Notes under the pieces: generated by a model
What the model saw: the letters and a program-made list of their open reading frames with translations, nothing else
The model's database searches: none
What the model was told of the DNA's origin: nothing
Program-made: the position numbers and the translations under genes
Assembly: GCA_003999685.1 (NCBI GenBank)
Contig: CP021228.1
Span: 558,001 to 622,000, forward strand
Reading direction: 5' to 3'
Length of the DNA stretch: 64,000 nucleotides
From: Taiwanofungus camphoratus
Lineage: Eukaryota > Basidiomycota > Agaricomycetes > Polyporales > Taiwanofungaceae
Part shown: positions 11,590-22,283 of the stretch, one piece after another
How positions within the stretch are numbered: position 1 is the first letter of the stretch
How the letters are laid out: each line of letters begins with the position of its first letter

Positions 11590-12940
11590 ATGCGCCTTCA
11601 AATTTTCCAGCTTGCCTCCGTTGTGACATACGCTCTCACCCTTTTTTCCGTACCTGCTGCACACGCGCGAGCGCCTCGTCGACCTTTCAGTCGAGGCCCA
11701 CAACCTCTTTCTCGCGAGCTCAGTGCTCCGGGTCCACAACCTGGAGCCATCACCTTGCGTCAATACCATTCTCCCCGCGCACTTGTGGATACCTGCGCCT
11801 ATATCGATGCCAACGTTATAAACGACCTGAATCTTCTGGGTATCCTCGGTCTGGGTATCGACATCGACCTCGATATCTGCATTTGCCTCTCCCTGCTTCC
11901 TCTCCTCCTCACGGCCGACGTGCAGCTGGAGGTGCTGGTGAATCTATTGGGAATTGATAAGCTCACCGCATTCCTGACCATCGCCGTGCGTTTGGGCTTT
12001 GCATTCCTCGTATCTTACCGCTTGAAACCTAATTAATACTGTTCTTGGACAGGTCAATGAAGCTCCAGACGGAAAGCGTTGCACGTATCCACCGTACAGT
12101 CATCCCGTCTGTACCAAGGACGACCCTTGTGGTTTCCAGTGCGAACCGCCATACGTCAAGGAGGATGGCCAGTGCGTTTGCCCAGCCCCGCTAACGACCT
12201 GCAATGGTGTTTGCGGATCGTTCCCTCACGTACGTATCTCTCACCTGTTTCTGAATCTTATTTGTAGTGGTGCAGCTGCTCTTACATTGTTGCTAAGCCA
12301 CGACTTTGCATCCATGACTTTCCACATGTAGAGATTGTTAATGGATATTTATTTCGCTCGTCCAGGGCTGTGGCTCAGCAACACCTTGCGCGACGTCGCT
12401 CAGTGGCAGAGCGAACTCGTACGTCCAGAAGCGCATTGACACTCCTGCTGGGATCACCACCCTTGGTGAGGCTCAATTAGCTTGCCAGAAGCACGAGACG
12501 GTAAAGCAGATCATATACACTTTCGTTGCCTTGGCTGAGACTCGTGCCTTATAGGTTTGTGGCGTATATGGCGGAAGTTCCAAAGGATTCGAGTGCCTCG
12601 ACGTCAACGTTCAGCTCGAAAGCTGTACGTGCCTTCTCAAGAACTCAACTCGATTTATCGAAAACTGATGTCTCTTACAGGTGGCGGCTGCACTGTCCCG
12701 AACCCCTTCTCCCCAGCTACGAATACATCTGCCGTAGGACGCGACTGCACGACGATTGCTGGGGTCGACAGCGTCTCGTGTATTGCAGGCCGCTGTGCGG
12801 TGGCAAGCTGCACGAAAGGCTGGGTGGTGAGCGCAGACGGCGAGGAATGCGACAGGACGGGCACGGGTGCAGATACCCAAAGCTTACTCGCTAGCATCAA
12901 AGGACGGATCCTCCCTGAGAAGAACAAGCGATCTGCCTAA
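11590..12940 (+). CDS. Secreted cysteine-rich CPL1-like protein (paralogue 1)
   Basis: Five exons (11590-11985, 12053-12229, 12366-12500, 12555-12624, 12681-12940) give 345 residues in frame. Seen: a signal peptide ending near 'PAAHA', a basic Pro-rich stretch, then a hydrophobic block with 'DIDLDICICLSLLPLLL'. A Cys-rich middle region follows ('RCTYPPYSHPVC', 'PCGFQCEPPYV', 'CNGVCGSFPHGCGSA'). The C-terminal domain reads 'CGVYGGSSKGFECLDV', 'LESCGGC' and 'CIAGRCAVASCTKGW', which is the CPL1-like signature. Family knowledge: CPL1 is a secreted protein of Cryptococcus, and relatives are widespread in Agaricomycetes with mostly unknown roles. The paralogue lies on the opposite strand at 22284-23855 and shares the same domain order and the intron phase at the ESC-GGC junction. 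The tail ends soon after the domain. Function here is unknown, probably extracellular or cell wall. Confidence 0.85.
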
Positions 12941-15600
12941 GTATGCAGGTGATAAACGAAGAGAATGGTCGTAATAATTGGGCATCACTTTCCCCTCAGC
13001 GAAACCAGTGGGTAGTATTCATGGTTGGAGATCAAGAGCAAAATGTGAATTCGGACACTGTCCAGGTTTATTTCGGTTTTTGGGCCTCTGTAGATACCCC
13101 ATTCTTTCCTTCCGGGCTTGCAACTTGCGTTCCTTGCACTGCAGTTCGTTTATATTGTTATTTGTGTAGTTTTCGTTTTCGTTTTCATCTGGTTTTAGTC
13201 GGCTATTTGTCTCGTTTCTGTATTCGCGCAGCATTATGTCGTAAGTTACCAAGGACTCGTAGTCGCATCCTCGAAACAGATTGCATGACCTCCCGTGAGA
13301 ATTGTGTCGGAAGCGGCACGTCCCTTGTCTCCCCAGGTAGACTTCCCCCAACCTTCGTGCAGGTATAGCATATCTGACGTCCGCTATCAGGGAGGCAGGA
13401 TTCCGGCTTGGGTCCCACTCACTGGCGCTCAGGTTGGAGATTTCTTACTCCGCGAGCATCTGTGGAGTAACTCGGTAGTGTTGCCGCAAGGTGAGGTGAA
13501 GAGGTGGTTGGTGGCGCACCTCGGTCACCTTGAGGTGCTTGAGGTACACCTTGAGGTACCTTGAGGTAGTATGCCGACCGCACCCATTTACTCGATATAG
13601 CATCTATGTCTCTCTATGGTCAGGCAATGGAGACTAGTGCACACCGGGGACTTTCCGAGTCTGTCATCATGTCCCTTCAGGTAAGGTGGTAATAATATAC
13701 TTATGCAAAACATACACTATAGGACAGTAAATTAGTAGAGTATGGAAAGTAAAATTAAAATGATACTGCAGTAAGCCAGAATATGGCTTTTATGCATTCT
13801 CTGATAGACTAAGGTTTCATCTAGAAGTAAAGTTTCAAACCAGTAGCAATAAGTAACTAATGGCAGATGTTTACTGTAGCATCACACATATTGCTATTAC
13901 ATTCGTCATTCACCAAGGCAGGGCAGTAGGTAACGTGACTGTTACGGGCTGCACCTCAAGGTACCTCGAGGTGACCTTTGAGGTACCTTGAGGTGACCGG
14001 CAGCCATGCCGACGCACCTCAAATCACCTCAAGGTGGAGGTACCTCACCTCGCGGCAGCACTATAACTCGGACCCTTAACGTCCAACGGTCACATCGCCA
14101 TGAAAGCCTCAGCTAGAAGGGGGTCAACGTTAACACTGAGCTTCAAGCTTCAAGTCGAGCTTCAAGTCGACGATGTGAATGGCATTTTTTGAAAACGAAT
14201 GATCTCACATGCTATACAACTTGATAAACAACATCACTGAACGCTTCTCGGAAGGACCCCAACACTCGAGCCTAGCGAAAGAAGGGAAGGAGGATGGTGT
14301 GGACTGACGACGCGCCCTCTGCACATGCCTTATGTCCTGGCTGTTCTGGACCCTAGGCTTCCCTGACTCCCCTCTGGAAGACGTCAGATACGGATGCCCT
14401 GAGCCTGTGAAGGTTGAAGCGCAGGGCTTACTCAGTCTCCGTGAGGACCACCGCCAATCCCCATGATCCTGAGCATATCCTTTTTCAGTGGTCCGAACAT
14501 GGTCAACATCAGCCGAAAATGGTCTTTTTCGGTCAAAAATGGGATCGAACCACTAAAAAAGCTCGCCGCCTGATTTGCCTGGCATTTTTGTCCCTCGAAA
14601 CGCGTGGTGTTGGAGGACCACTCCGTTTCTCACCGAAAAAACCTTTTTGGATCGGCATCTGACCGGAAGCATGACTGTAACGGGCGTCTTCATGGCCGGA
14701 AACCCCCCATTTCGGTGGCTATACATCGGACCTCCCGTTTATCGGTCCATTTTCGGTGATTTTGGGCATCTAACAATGCGTCCCGGCAGATCAAATTCGG
14801 TTTTTTGCATCGAACATTTTGGCTCCCAGACCCCATTTTCGGTGATTTGGGATCAAAGCAGGGATTGGCGGTGTCTCTGTGGTAGGCTTCCTCATGTCAA
14901 ATATGCTATGTTCAACTCGCACTCCCTCACTTCCGAGTCAAGATCATTCGATTATTCACAGATGCGCGTCTGTTGAGATAACGATGACTTCCCTTCTTCT
15001 ATTTGACTCATGGACGCATGTCTATTGAGGCAATGATAGCGTCCCTTCTATCATTGAGTCTGTGCTGTGTTCCATTCTTTATTGTGAGACCTCGTATCTG
15101 ACTATTGTGTTTCTAATGACGACCACATGCATGAATGGCACCTACTTTCACCATGTGTTAGATTGGGCAGCTCATCTAGCTGGTCCAAGCAGTCAATCAG
15201 TGCCGACAATACTGCTGGGTCACCTGGGGGTCATCCTCAATCAGACGGATTTACTTAGGCGCACTGCTCAACCATGATGGTGATGAACATTCACCACTGG
15301 AGTCAGGCACTATCCGATGCCTGGAAGTGATCATCGCTTTGTTTACACAGCACTATTTGTCACTCCTGAGGGCACGTTAATGTGTATTGCTTTTATTTAA
15401 AGCAAGATCGGCGTTACTCACTCCTGTGTGCAGATACACCCCAAGGGCTTTTCCTATAGAACGTGTCCATAGACCGAAAAACCTGTCTTTTCTGCCACTG
15501 TTCGTCAGCATTCACAGATGTCAACAAGCCCAAGTAATGCCATCATCATTGCTGATGTCAAGAACTAGTCAAGTTCTAACCCTCCATGCACATGTCGTCA
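12941..15600. other. Repeat-bearing intergenic stretch
   Basis: Contains the 588-bp hAT-type element at 13476-14063. It is followed by sequence around 14500-14860 in which CATTTTCGG-like words recur on both strands, probably an old repeat. No gene recognised. Confidence 0.5.
13476..14063. mobile_element. Non-autonomous hAT-type DNA transposon (588 bp)
   Basis: Flanked by the exact 8-bp direct repeat TAACTCGG at 13468-13475 and 14064-14071. The ends are imperfect terminal inverted repeats (left TAGTGTTGCCGCAAGGTGAG, right end complementary to TAGTGCTGCCGCGAGGTGAG). Subterminal regions on both sides carry many copies of AGGTACCTTGAGGT-like words. An 8-bp duplication, TAGNG-type ends and subterminal motif arrays are known hallmarks of hAT elements. 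The interior has no transposase, so mobilisation would need a source elsewhere in the genome. Confidence 0.85.
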
Positions 15601-15619
15601 AGAGACTGACTGCATCCAC

Positions 15620-16690
15620 AGCTTAGTTGCGAATTACTGCTGTACAGCGGTCTCTGGTGTGTGCTGAGCTTAGTAGCTTACTCTACTTGTCGTCTTTACT
15701 ACCTGATCCAGCTGTCGTCATCTATGATTATATGATCACGTTCAACCAGGAGATGCAGTTCATGTGGCGCAGCAGGATGACATATCCTATCCTCATATTT
15801 TACCTCAACCGATGTTACATGGTTATACTTATAGTGAACAATGTGTTATGGCTCTTCCCTCAAATTTCCGCTTCAGTGCATTTCTTTTTAGTTTGAACCA
15901 AGGTTATCTCTGACCTCACTTTTGGTTCATTTCAGGGGTTCGTTACAGATCTGATGATGTTCGTCTCTTTAGCCAGACTGATATCTTGTTTACCTCTAGC
16001 TGCAGAGGGTTCAATGTGTTCACTATTGTTCTTGAAGTTATTGGCTATATTCTGTGGTCAGGTGAGGCTGCCAAGGATATTTACAGAACATGTTTATTCT
16101 CATCGTTTTCTAGTGTTTTCAGCTCTTCGTGTCCGTGCTGTCGGCCGCAACTTGGGTCTTGTTATGTTGACTTTCATATTAGGGTTGGTACCTGTTGTGA
16201 CGAATTTAGTAAGCATTCTCTGCCATTTATCTCGTAGGATTGATGCCTAATGTTGGTGTAGGTGAAATTCTTCACTTCAGTTTATCGAGTGATAGATGGC
16301 ATGTGTTTGGCCGAATCGGTGCTCTCTTCAGAAGTACAGCACAGGTTCTGACCATCTTTTTTGTTTAAGTCATGAAGCTGATATGGTGACTCAGTTGTAC
16401 GACACGTCCTGAGAGTACCTCTTTGATATCGTAATGACCAATTTTTGCCTTGCAGTGCTCCTCACTACACGTTTATGCGTGATTGCGGCCGACCTCATAG
16501 TTCTTTGTGTGACCTGGTACAATACGTACGATACTGTCAAACATTCTGCTCAATACAACGTTAAGGCATCACTTGCTGGGCTATTATTGAGAGATGGTGA
16601 GTGATGTGGCAGGTTCAATATGATGTGCAACAGCCTCATTGATACATCTTTCTTACAAGGCACGTTGTACTTCTTGTAGGTCTGACCGAG
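15620..16690 (+). CDS. DUF6533-type multi-pass membrane protein (ends approximate)
   Basis: Spliced segments match the family common in Agaricomycetes: 'VIYDYMITFNQEMQFMW' followed by 'ILIFYLNRCYMV' (the DUF6533 signature), then 'SCRGFNVFTIVLEVIGYILW'. After that come 'FSALRVRAVGRNLGLVMLTF', 'GLVPVVTNL', 'VIDGMCLAESVLSSEVQHR', 'RLCVIAADLIVLCVTWYNTY' and 'ASLAGLLLRDGTLYFL'. The exons are separated by short introns with plausible splice sites. Together they give several hydrophobic helices, as expected of this receptor-like family, whose function is not known. I could not fix the start codon or the last exon: the frame upstream of the signature has no convincing ATG, and the C-terminal helices usual after 'GTLYFL' are not clear. 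It may be a lightly decayed gene. Confidence 0.6.
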
Positions 16691-18274
16691 CATGTTGTAG
16701 GTGAAAATACGATGATGTGACCGTAGGTTATTTCTGCTGTTGAACATCGTGCATACGACGTTATACCTGCTGAAGGTTTGTGACGGTTATCTTTGTCTCC
16801 CTTGCTGGTATCATCATGCTAAAGTGAATTTGGCTAGCTTTTCACCGACATAATGGGAATATTCATAGTGCCGTCGGTTGCTTTCCGCGTTCACATGGTA
16901 TAAAAATCGTTGACTGTCCAGCAGACTATCAACTGTCCTCATCTCACGCTTCTTCCTGAACCTTCGTGAAGTCCACTACTGGACCACCCAACATCAATCC
17001 TGTAACTATTCATCTGACTTGCACAGGTCCGATATCGAGTTCAGAGCCCAATCCACCACCGACGAGATGCCCTGAATGGCGAGCTTGATTTCTTTCCATA
17101 CATAATACTGCAAAATGAACTGGCTTTCAGTGCAGTAGTGCGGCACGGGCGTGGCTGTGTGGAAGAACAACCATTGAGTTTGTTTTGCACCACGGGAATA
17201 GACTTTGGACTTTGTTTGTACTTTTCGTATGTAAAATTGAAGCTCACGCCAAATTTAGTGTCTCTCGTTGTCTCCTCGGCTCTAATCGACTCCAACACGG
17301 AGGGAATGTGTAATCCTACTTTGAGCAACTTCGCAACGTGTTCTGGGCAATAACAATCCAGATGACCGTTAACTGCAAGTTAACAAAGTCGATGGTGCAT
17401 GTGCCGCTGCAACACCGGAAGTGGCCATTTGTAGACTATAACGAGCAGACCTAGACTGATCCCACAGATGCTCAGACCCTGAATATAACAGTTCAACTCC
17501 GAATCGAAGTCATGGAGTTTACGAATGCTGCCATAGCAATATATGGCGTGTTGTTGGCACGGATCTATATCGTATGCAAGGTACAATCGTTCACTTACCG
17601 CAGGTATCAGAGCGCCTGTTTGACGCAGCCATGAATCAATGTTATCTCTATGACCAATATAGTCAATTTCCGTTCGAGTCACAAAGACACAAGGCGCGCT
17701 GAAAGCCGTCACTCTCACTGAATTCTTTCGACGACATTCCCTTGTCCTTAAACTAGAAGGTGCCAGATTTGGTGAGACGGCGGACGTTAATCAGGACACC
17801 AACATCGTGCATGATTTTCTCCATCTGAAAGTTAATGCGCGGTCGGACAGCTTGTATCGTCATTACAGGGGAAAGACGAGACACGAATAATCAACGAGTG
17901 TCAGACCACACGCTGTCAGGCGCCACTGACGCACAAGCTTGAGAACCAGACTGAAGAGTGCCATCGAGGGGACCACTTATAGCATATGTCCGCGTCTTCC
18001 GACAAGCGATAGTCTGCGAATTAGATAGCCTTGGTTGCCAGAAGAATCACAATCAGTAAGAAGTTCTCGATGGTTTTCATACAGGAAGTTTGCAGCAGCG
18101 GAGTCAGGAGCCAGCAGGCGCAAAGCCAAATAATTGTTCGAAGTGGGCACTGTATTGAACAGCTTCCATATGCACAGTGCTTCGAGGGGAGAGGAACGGG
18201 GTACGAATTCGCGATCATGCAAAACGTAAGTAAGAATTTCATTACATTGTCCGCCAGTCCCCCGGACTGACCTT
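16691..18274. other. Gene-free stretch
   Basis: Downstream of the DUF6533 gene. Open frames on both strands (for example minus 17718-17380) lack recognisable domains. I see no supportable gene. Confidence 0.45.
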
Positions 18275-18779
18275 TCAAGTGAGACGAGAGGATTTATTCT
18301 CGTACCCTTCCCATTTCCCTAGGTCATCGTCGACGTCGAGCATCCGCGTGCCATAGAAGATATGCGCCGTCGGCTTGACGATGTCCCAGTCTTTGACCTT
18401 TCCATCTTCGCACCTTTCCAAATGTGCACCCCAGACACTGCAGTGGCCCGTCTTCGAGTTCCTGCCCGTCACGCAGACGCCGCAATTCCTGCAGCGATAT
18501 CGCGTTTTCCAGGGCTTGCTCGGGATAGTATAGGTGTCAAGGTGCGAATCGTGCGGTTCGCTGTGTGTCCAGATGAAGCGTGTGGACTCGAAATGGATGG
18601 TGTGCACGAACGGGCACCCTGTTTGGACGAATTGCGCGAGTTCGCTCCCTCTCGCAGACCCGTCGACTTGGACGCTCACCGGCCAGCCTTTGGCATTGAG
18701 TGCAATGGCAGAACGCGCTAAGGATAGGGTTTCCAGATAGCTTGTACGAGATGGACCCGCAAAAGCAAGAGCCTTGCAT
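18275..18779 (-). CDS. GFA / CENP-V-type zinc-binding domain protein
   Basis: Two exons (18779-18680, 18618-18275) encode 147 residues. The 61-nt intron (GTGAGC..CAG) joins 'CHCTQCQRLAG' to 'CPFVHTIHFES'. Seen: 'GSCFCGSISYKL' and 'FCHCTQC' supply the first two Cys pairs of the GFA fold, and 'YRCRNCGVCVTGRN' the third. Family knowledge: GFA-domain proteins bind zinc through these cysteines. Bacterial members were described as accelerating glutathione-formaldehyde adduct formation, but most fungal members are of unknown substrate. The protein is single-domain and of usual length. A longer overlapping frame starting at 18817 shares the second exon, but it lacks the first Cys motifs and was not chosen. 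Confidence 0.88.
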
Positions 18780-19584
18780 CGCAGACTACAAGAGTTCTCG
18801 AATCCAGCGCCAGCCAAGGATTATTTCGTGTGTATGACAATCAAGGAAACGAGTTGTCATTATCAGCCTTGCCTCGGAACAAACCGAGAGGAGTCAAATA
18901 TGGAATGCAGGCGACTAGGTTTACACTGCGCTCAAGTGCGCTGCTGTGCTGCCGCGCAGCCGTGAGGTCGAGAAAGCGCAGCTACTTAGTCTCTACAACT
19001 TAAGAATGCACAAGCCATATACTGTAACTTGCTTGGCTATGCATTCACGGCCTTTTACTGCGGACCATAAAAGTATTTCATTCCGCCAAGCTTGATGAGT
19101 CTCGAAACATGAGCTTCAAGTTCGGGAGGCCATCGGTGCGGCCAGTGCTTCAGCAACGCCCGTGGATTCTGAGTTCCTAAAGCAGGGTATATCCGAACCG
19201 AAACGCCCGAACGATTCAGACACTGGAAATCCAGAGGATACAGAACCAAGCCTCGCTGGAAGTTGTCCTCGAGCTCGAACGCAGTGCCAACTTGCCGAGG
19301 CTGTACAGATCACAGGTTGGGGAGACCTTCGCGATCAGGTCCTCGGCAGATATGCGGACACAGGACTCGTCGGAATACTTGCCAAGTACAGCCCCTCTCA
19401 TCGCCATCATACTTACTTATTTGTCTCGGAATATAAATGATGTGCCACGCTGCGCCTGCGACTTACCTCCTGCTGTCCACCCCTCCCCTTCCGTCCACGT
19501 TTCTTCCTCTCCTCTTTCTTACTTCTTGAAAGTGCGAGTGCCGCACGTTCACTTGGACCCGAGTAGAAACGAGTGCCCGCCACG
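18780..19584. other. Intergenic stretch with promoter of membrane protein gene
   Basis: No gene recognised. Open frames around 19050-19440 on both strands lack known motifs. A TATA box lies near the right end. Confidence 0.45.
19432..19438 (+). promoter_or_regulatory. TATA box of four-helix membrane protein gene
   Basis: TATAAAT about 150 bp upstream of the ATG at 19585, with a strongly C/T-rich leader between. Confidence 0.5.
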
Positions 19585-20474
19585 ATGTCACGACACTTTT
19601 GCTGCTGTATTCCCGTGCGGGCAGCTGTCTTCGTCTTCTCCTTCCTCTCATGTTTGGCTGCCGCCGTCGCTGCGGCGCTCGCATGGTATCTAACATATGG
19701 TGTGTGTTCCGACTGGTTCTGCTCCGATGCAGGCGTTGACTGTGGAACGTGCGCCACACAGAGGTGGATCATCATGCGCAGAACTACACGAACGTAACAG
19801 AGGACGGAAAGATAATGGTCATCGTTGTGGGAGTCTTGTTCACCATAGTGGCTCTGATATCGCTATTCGGGTATGGCGTGCGATGGCCATTCTGCTCTGC
19901 CCCACGCAAGTCTGACACTTCTCCCGACATGCGCAGGTTTATTGGGTCGATATCGCGGAACCGCCGATTCGTGAAGGCATACTCAGCGCTGATGTGGCTT
20001 GTGTTCTTCATCTCTCTCGCGGCGTCCGGCCTATTCCTCTACGTCATTTACTCAGGGAAGGCCCTCCTGCGTGACTGCAGCACGACAGACACACAGGGCA
20101 ACACAACGACCGAGCAGTGCGACCTGCACCCCTCTGTATGGATGAAGGTCGTCGTCACGGTCGCCGTGTTCTGCCACCTCATGCTCCACCTCTGTGCGTC
20201 CTCTTCTCTCGATGTCAGATTGCCGGCTGGCCGCAGTATTGCATACCGGCGCAGTTGGCAGTCCTCGTGGGTGCGATATGGAGCTGACTGATCGGAATCT
20301 GATGTGGCAGATATCGTGGTCGTGATTCGGCGCTACGTCGAACAGCTCGAAGAGGACGGGGAGGCGTGGCGCGGGTCGTACAAGCTCACGTCAACAGAGG
20401 TGAACCAGGGCCTGCTCAACCCCCAACCGAGCTACCCGTACGCCGACGCCTCGCATTCCTTCGGCAACGCATGA
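19585..20474 (+). CDS. Small membrane protein with four predicted helices
   Basis: Exon 1 (19585-19699) joins exon 2 at 19762 ('LAWYLTY-EVDHHAQNYTN'). The last exon begins after the intron ending at about 20310 and runs to 20474. A further 66-nt intron (19870-19935) would join 'LISLFG' to 'FIGSISRNRR'. Its length is a multiple of three, so the alternative keeps the frame. Seen: N-terminal 'MSRHFCCCIPVR', four hydrophobic segments in a 2+2 pattern, a Cys-containing N-glycosylation-rich loop ('DCSTTDTQGNTTTEQC') and a cytoplasmic tail ending in Tyr/Pro-rich 'NPQPSYPYADASH'. The layout recalls tetraspanin/MARVEL-like four-helix proteins, but no family signature is clear. Basidiomycete proteins starting MSRxFCCCIPVR are common and uncharacterised. 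Confidence 0.75.
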
Positions 20475-21296
20475 GCACCCCGTGCTTCTCCCTATACATC
20501 TTATCTCATGCTGTCATGGTGATAATGCGCGCACCAGCGTCTGCATCAGCCTGGTGATACTGATACTGATGCGGACGGTGGCTGCTGGCTATTTTACATG
20601 CGAAAACGGGCGGGGGTTAGGACTGGGTCCAGGGACTCGGGTTGCACTTACACTCACATCTTTTGTTTCTATCTATTGCTTGCCCCCAATGTATCATTGC
20701 ACGGCTTTTCTGAATGGACTTTCTCTACGCTTCCATACAAGGTTTCGCTGCAAACGAAGTCCTTGCGCCATCGATGCTCGTACGTCCAGGTCCCTGTCGG
20801 GCTAGTATCCATCGCATTCGCTGTCCTGCGGACACCTCGCCAGAAATAGCAATACGGACAACCCTTATTTGGCACCCGCACAGCCAGTCGTTCTTACAGT
20901 CTGGAGGATGCGCCCAATTTATGCACTCGGTAAGTAGTAAGTATTACCAGTCTCAACCTGCCTGGCAGTGCGCGTGTATGCCCACCAAGATATGCAGAAA
21001 GCCGTAAGTACTTGTTATAAGTAGTGTCTTCGAAGGCCGCCGCTAATGTGCGTTAGCCAGATTTTCAAGGCTGCACCAACAGCAAATTCATCTGTCGGCG
21101 ACGACGGGAGAGAAGCAAACACGGCCTGCTCTCGTGCTAACTCTCCGGACCATCGAATATCCCACATACACCAAGTGTATGCCCATTAGAGTATCTACGA
21201 GTATAGTACAAACCGGAACTGAAGGTCTACGCAGTTGCTCCGCCTGGCCACAAATCCTCCCACTCGTGGCAATCGCTCGTCCACTGCGAGATGAAT
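20475..21296. other. Gene-free stretch between convergent genes
   Basis: Lies between the 3' ends of the four-helix protein gene (plus) and the small hydrophilic gene (minus). No gene or repeat recognised. Confidence 0.5.
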
Positions 21297-21869
21297 TCAC
21301 CCAATGTAGTGGTATGAATGTTCCCCCCTTCGCTCCCGTTCTGCCCTGTCCGAGCCTTCGGGTGCAACGGTCGCGGCTTGCTGCACTCGACCGCTCTCGG
21401 TGGGTTGGTCCATGTTCTTGACGGACGGCGGCATGGCGGTGCGCTGGTTTGGGTCGCTCTTCGGCACCATCTCGTCGGTGACCCCTGCGCGCCTGTCATC
21501 CTCGTCGACGCTCTTGAACGGATCGTTCTAGAGTGACGTTGGGCAATCAGAAGACACATCCAAGAGGCTCTTGGGGAGCGGAACCTACCATATCGTCCTG
21601 CGCCTGCTCCCTCCTCTTGAGTTCGCCCGTGCGCTTCTCACGTCCGTACTCGACTGCGTCGGGTTTGCGCAGCATCTTGCCCTTCGCCTCCTCCCAGAGT
21701 CCGTCGAGCTTATCCCCTGTGCTCTACAACGTCATGCTCATTCAGTCTCGGGCATCGTTGACCACCGTGCGATACATACTACCCCCTTCCCGAACTCAGG
21801 GCCTAATCCCGCTGCGCCAGCATGCTTCTGCTCTGGATAGTCGCCGGATTGCATGGAACTTTGAGACAT
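21297..21869 (-). CDS. Small hydrophilic conserved-looking protein, 150 aa
   Basis: Three exons (21869-21783, 21723-21589, 21527-21297) give 150 residues in one frame with three clean junctions. The sequence starts 'MSQSSMQSGDYPEQKHAG'. It contains 'GSTGDKLDGLWEEAKGKMLR' and 'REKRTGELKRREQAQDDMND', and ends in a charged, low-complexity tail. There is no signal peptide, membrane segment or cysteine pattern. The 'DKLDGLWEEAKGK' block faintly resembles CsbD-type stress proteins, but I do not claim membership. I believe similar proteins occur in other Agaricomycetes, from the style of the sequence only. The function is unknown. Confidence 0.7.
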
Positions 21870-22283
21870 GGTTTTGTTGCGAAGGTATAAGCACGAGTGA
21901 TTTGCGGGCTATTTACTGGGAAAAGTTGGGGAAGGAAATACAACTACAGGACAATAATTTATATGAGAACTCGGTGCTCTTGGTAATGGATTTTTTTGCT
22001 CCAGAGACTGGTGATGTCATGACGGGCAGAGTGCGGAGAAGACCTTCCAGATCGAGATTTGTGGGGAAGCCCGCACACTGCCGCGCTATCCGATAAAGCT
22101 ACATTCAAGTAATCAATAATATCGTATATTTCATGGGCGTTATAGCAATGAGCCCATATACGAAAGACGGTATTTGCAAAGGAATGGTTAATCCAAGTGA
22201 GTGACAGGCGAAACACAGCGAACAGAATTAAAATATGCCTAGCATGCTTTTAACGCAAGTATCTCAAGGTCCCAGATATCCCC
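21870..22283. other. Gene-free stretch
   Basis: Upstream region of the minus-strand small protein gene and 3' flank of CPL1-like paralogue 2. Nothing else seen. Confidence 0.5.
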
